The position numbers and the translations under genes were made by a program. DNA of 64,000 nucleotides, taken from NCBI RefSeq assembly GCF_001945445.1, contig NZ_MSXW01000061.1, positions 255,346 to 319,345 of the forward strand, read 5' to 3'. The stretch is from Pseudomonas sp. PA27(2017). Its GTDB lineage: Bacteria > Pseudomonadota > Gammaproteobacteria > Pseudomonadales > Pseudomonadaceae. Below are positions 61,713 to 64,000 of this stretch, one piece after another. Below the pieces are notes generated by a model. It was not told the origin of the DNA. It did no database searches and worked only from the letters and a program-made list of their open reading frames with translations. Positions within the stretch are counted from its first letter, which is position 1; the number at the start of each line of letters is the position of its first letter.

Positions 61713-62234
61713 TCAGCGGCGCGGCAGCATCGCTCGCAGCACGCCATCGCGCAGCCCGTAGTGGTGCCAGAGCGCCACACAGGCGTGGCCCAGAATCAAC
61801 GCGAACAGCAGGTACTTGGCCGTCAGATGAAACTGGCGGGCCAGGGCGCGGGTTGCATCGGAAACCGGCAACGGATCGATGGTCACCAACCAGAACATTT
61901 CCACTGGCCGCTTGCCGAACAGCAGGCCGCTCAGGGGCATCGCCAGCAACAGCGCATAAAGGACGCCATGGCCCAGCTTCGCTGCGGTGCGCTGCCAGCG
62001 TGCGTGGTCGGCCAACAACCGTGGTGTGCCTTGCCGAGCACGCACCAGCAGGCGCAGAACGGTCAGCAGCAGAATGGTCAGACCCAGGGATTTGTGCAGG
62101 GTGAACACCCCGCCAGTGCCGCCGAGCAGATCGGCAACCAGATCCTGGGCATAAGGCAGCGACAGGGTGCAGATGACCAGCAGAGCGCTGAGCCAGTGCA
62201 GCGTGATCTGGGTGCCTGAATAGCGGTCATTCAT
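61713..62234 (-). CDS. Cytochrome b561
   Basis: 173-residue inner-membrane diheme protein of the bacterial cytochrome b561 family that shuttles electrons with the quinone pool. Four membrane helices; candidate heme ligands His13 (LHWLSA), His in FTLHKSLG, His in LGHGVLYALLL and His in FHLTAKYLLF. The start is 126 bases after rsmE. Physiological donor unknown. Confidence 0.9.
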   Translation of the reverse strand: MNDRYSGTQITLHWLSALLVICTLSLPYAQDLVADLLGGTGGVFTLHKSLGLTILLLTVLRLLVRARQGTPRLLADHARWQRTAAKLGHGVLYALLLAMPLSGLLFGKRPVEMFWLVTIDPLPVSDATRALARQFHLTAKYLLFALILGHACVALWHHYGLRDGVLRAMLPRR

Positions 62235-62344
62235 GGTGGGCTCTCATCATGCCCGGTGCGCACGGGCCGTCTGCTGATGATAGCCAATTGGCCTCAGGTT
62301 TCTTGCGGCTTTGCGCGATGCGCTGTCCCCACGCCGACAGAGTG

Positions 62345-62363
62345 GACTTTGAACAGGCTCTTA
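62345..62363 (-). repeat. Solo MITE-end-like sequence at the rsmE stop
   Basis: On the minus strand the rsmE stop is followed directly by TAAGAGCCTGTTCAAAGTC. This resembles the TTAGAACCTGTTCA flank of the element at 33948-34085. No matching right end was found, so it may be a decayed remnant. Confidence 0.4.
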
Positions 62364-63080
62364 GAAATCGCCCCACAAGTACTGAGCTAGCGCCAAGCCC
62401 GCCACCGGCGCGGTTTCGGTGCGCAGTACGCGCGGCCCCAGGCGTGCTGCGTGGAAGCCGGTGCCTTTTGCCTGCTCGACTTCGGCATCGGTCAGGCCGC
62501 CCTCGGGGCCGATCAGAAAGGCCAGTGACGCGGGTTTGGCATGGCTGCTCAGCGGTTCGGCAACAGGGTGCAGCACCAGCTTGAGATCCGCCTGGGTTTG
62601 CTGCAGCCAGTCGTTGAGAACGATGGGTGGATGAATCAGCGGAATCACCGAACGCCCGCATTGCTCGCAGGCGCTGATCGCCACCTGGCGCCAGTGGGCC
62701 ATGCGCTTGTCGGTGCGCTCATCCTTCAGGCGTACTTCACAGCGCGTGCTGATGATCGGGCTGATCACCTGGGCGCCCAGCTCGGTGGCCTTCTGGATCG
62801 CCCAGTCCATACGCTCGCCACGGGACAGGCCCTGGCCCAGGTGGATGTGCAGGGGCGACTCCGCCTGCCCGGCGAACTGCTCGCGCAGCTCGACGCGCAC
62901 CGTCTTCTTGCCCACCTCGACCAGCTCGCCGAGAAACTCCTGACCGCTGCCATCGAACAGCTGCACCGCGTCGCCCGCTGCATGCCGCAGCACCCGGCCG
63001 ATGTAGTGGGCCTGGGCTTCGGGCAGCTCGTGTTGGCCGAGGGAAAGGGGGGCGTCGATGAAGAAGCGGGAAAGGCGCAT
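62361..63080 (-). CDS. rsmE: 16S rRNA (uracil1498-N3)-methyltransferase RsmE
   Basis: 239-residue SPOUT methyltransferase that modifies U1498 of 16S rRNA. N-terminal PUA-like RNA-binding part (MRLSRFFIDAPL; HYIGRVLRH) and C-terminal knot with LIGPEGGLTDAEVEQAK near residue 190 and LGPRVLRTETAPV near 210. The ATG at 63080 gives the family length; the open frame upstream is not coding. Divergent from the porin gene over 382 bases. Confidence 0.94.
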   Translation of the reverse strand: MRLSRFFIDAPLSLGQHELPEAQAHYIGRVLRHAAGDAVQLFDGSGQEFLGELVEVGKKTVRVELREQFAGQAESPLHIHLGQGLSRGERMDWAIQKATELGAQVISPIISTRCEVRLKDERTDKRMAHWRQVAISACEQCGRSVIPLIHPPIVLNDWLQQTQADLKLVLHPVAEPLSSHAKPASLAFLIGPEGGLTDAEVEQAKGTGFHAARLGPRVLRTETAPVAGLALAQYLWGDF

Positions 63081-63462
63081 GGTCGGTGGCGGATATGGGC
63101 TGAGGGTGGGCAAGCATAACCGGATGGTGGTTTTTCTGCAGGCCGTCGATGACCGCAGCGTTGCTGCAGGCCGCGCAGTGATTGGCGTGAGTCGCTCGCA
63201 ATTGGTGAACGGCAACGCCGCTCGCTGCCTCGAGGGTTGCGACGATGCGTCCATTGGCCATAGGGTAAAAAAGAGCGGCCTTGCTCCCGGGCCGCATTCC
63301 CGGGGCGCTTCAACACGGCAGGGCTGACCAAGGGGTGGGTGGCTCACGCGAACGCACGTCAGGCAGGGGAAACCTGTTGCCATGCTGCGGCGTGGGCGCT
63401 GCAGCCCATCCTGTTTCAAGGGCGGACTATCCGCCGCTACATTCCACGCATAGGGAATAATA
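63081..63462. other. 382-base intergenic region between rsmE and the OprD-type porin gene
   Basis: No convincing gene. Visible items: an AT-rich stretch TAGGGTAAAAAAG at 63261-63273, a GC hairpin GCGGCC/GGGCCGC around 63275-63295, and the perfect hairpin GGCGGA-CTA-TCCGCC at 63421-63435 in the porin leader. Open frames here have no homology character. Promoters of both divergent genes must lie within. Confidence 0.6.
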
Positions 63463-64000
63463 ATGATCGTGCAACGTACCGGATTATCGTTGATGGCGCT
63501 GAGTGCCAGTCTTCTGGCCATTTCCACCGCTCAGGCGAACCAGGCCGAATCCAAGGGGTTTATCGAAGACAGCACGCTGAATCTGCTGACCCGCAACGTT
63601 TACTGGCATATGGATCGCCATGCGAGCGGAGCCCAGGACAATCGCGAATGGGGCCAGGGTTTTCACCTCGAATACAGCTCGGGCTATACCCAGGGCGTCG
63701 TCGGTTTTGGCGTCGATCTCAATGCCTACATGGGCATCAAGCTGGACAGCGGGCGAGGGCGGTCAGGCTCCGGTTTGCTGCCGGTGGACTCGTCCACCAA
63801 CCAGGCCGACGACGAGTTCGGCACCCTCGGTGGCGCCGTGAAAATGCGCATTTCCAATTCGGAACTCAAGTATGGCCAGCTGCGGCCCTACAACCCGGTG
63901 ATCGCGGTCGCCGACGCCCGCCTGGTGCCTGCCACCGCGACCGGTTTCCAGCTGACCAGCGCCGAGATCGATGACTTGATCATCGACGCAGGCCATTTCA
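63463..64000 (+). CDS. OprD-family outer-membrane porin (3' end outside window)
   Basis: First ~179 residues of an exported porin. A signal peptide ends near residue 26 (AISTAQA). The mature start GFIEDSTLNLLTRNVYW and EWGQGFHLEYSSGYTQG are hallmarks of OprD/OprE-type 18-strand channels of Pseudomonas. The frame is open to the window edge. Substrate (amino acids, aromatic acids and so on) cannot be told. A hairpin precedes the gene. Confidence 0.92.
   Translation, partial: MIVQRTGLSLMALSASLLAISTAQANQAESKGFIEDSTLNLLTRNVYWHMDRHASGAQDNREWGQGFHLEYSSGYTQGVVGFGVDLNAYMGIKLDSGRGRSGSGLLPVDSSTNQADDEFGTLGGAVKMRISNSELKYGQLRPYNPVIAVADARLVPATATGFQLTSAEIDDLIIDAGHF

Noticed and set aside
63058..63327. Small plus-strand open frame in the rsmE-porin spacer
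   Set aside because: No ribosome site, overlaps the rsmE start, no homology character.
63339..63974. Alternative plus-strand frame overlapping the porin gene
   Set aside because: The frame starting at 63463 gives a signal peptide and OprD motifs; this one is Arg-rich and featureless.
1..64000. CRISPR arrays, tRNA or rRNA genes, prophage or intact IS elements
   Set aside because: No regularly spaced repeats, no cloverleaf or rRNA sequence, and no transposase or phage genes were seen by reading both strands; small RNAs cannot be excluded by eye.

Overview
The window is chromosomal DNA of a Pseudomonas-type gammaproteobacterium. The evidence is a high G+C content, dense genes with short spacers and ATGA or TGATG overlaps, and gene order that follows known Pseudomonas core loci: phoBR-ubiA-ubiC-rubredoxin, oxyR-recG, spoT-rpoZ-gmk-yicC-rph, metXW-rdgB-hemW, pilTU, pyrRBC' and pilGHIJK-chpABC. 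Several orders, such as exbBD-tonB beside oxyR, are closer to environmental pseudomonads than to P. aeruginosa. Species cannot be fixed by eye. There are no rRNA or tRNA genes, prophage, intact insertion sequence or CRISPR array.

Region 1 (1-26.0 kb) holds signalling, envelope and housekeeping genes. It starts with a GGDEF cyclase whose 5' end may lie outside the window, an M23 peptidase, an EEP-family hydrolase, an outer-membrane barrel and a CNNM/CorC transporter. Next come phoB-phoR with a clear Pho box, ubiquinone entry genes (ubiC, ubiA), rubredoxin and its reductase, an HU-like protein, a YbaK-HDOD fusion and oxyR-recG. ExbB-ExbD-TonB, an epimerase, RidA and the spoT-rpoZ-gmk-yicC block divergent from rph complete the region.

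Region 2 (26.0-36.2 kb) begins with a 332-aa protein of unknown function. A minus-strand run follows: yggS, proC, yggT, a 138-bp palindromic MITE-like element, yggU, a dynamin-like GTPase, metX, metW, a DUF4426 protein, rdgB, hemW and a DUF3392 protein. As far as I remember other pseudomonads, the two halves around 26-27 kb are not adjacent there, so a rearrangement joint is likely.

Region 3 (36.2-47.3 kb) has the type IV pilus retraction ATPases pilT-pilU and a two-gene DNA-repair-like cassette (radical SAM protein plus DUF4130 protein) behind a near-ideal LexA box. It then has a tandem TM2 protein and the minus-strand run gshB-tonB-algH-ruvX-pyrR-pyrB-pyrC', in which PyrC' has lost the catalytic histidines.

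Region 4 (47.5-61.0 kb) is the complete Pil-Chp chemosensory cluster that controls type IV pili: PilG and PilH regulators, PilI and ChpC adaptors, PilJ receptor, PilK methyltransferase, ChpB methylesterase, and a 2500-aa ChpA kinase with eight phosphotransfer-like modules. A ferritin-like protein, a cytochrome b561, rsmE and the start of an OprD-family porin close the window.

The items most worth following are the LexA-controlled radical SAM/DUF4130 pair, the dynamin-like GTPase lodged in a conserved biosynthetic locus, two families of dispersed palindromic elements, and Thr residues at two phosphoacceptor positions of ChpA.
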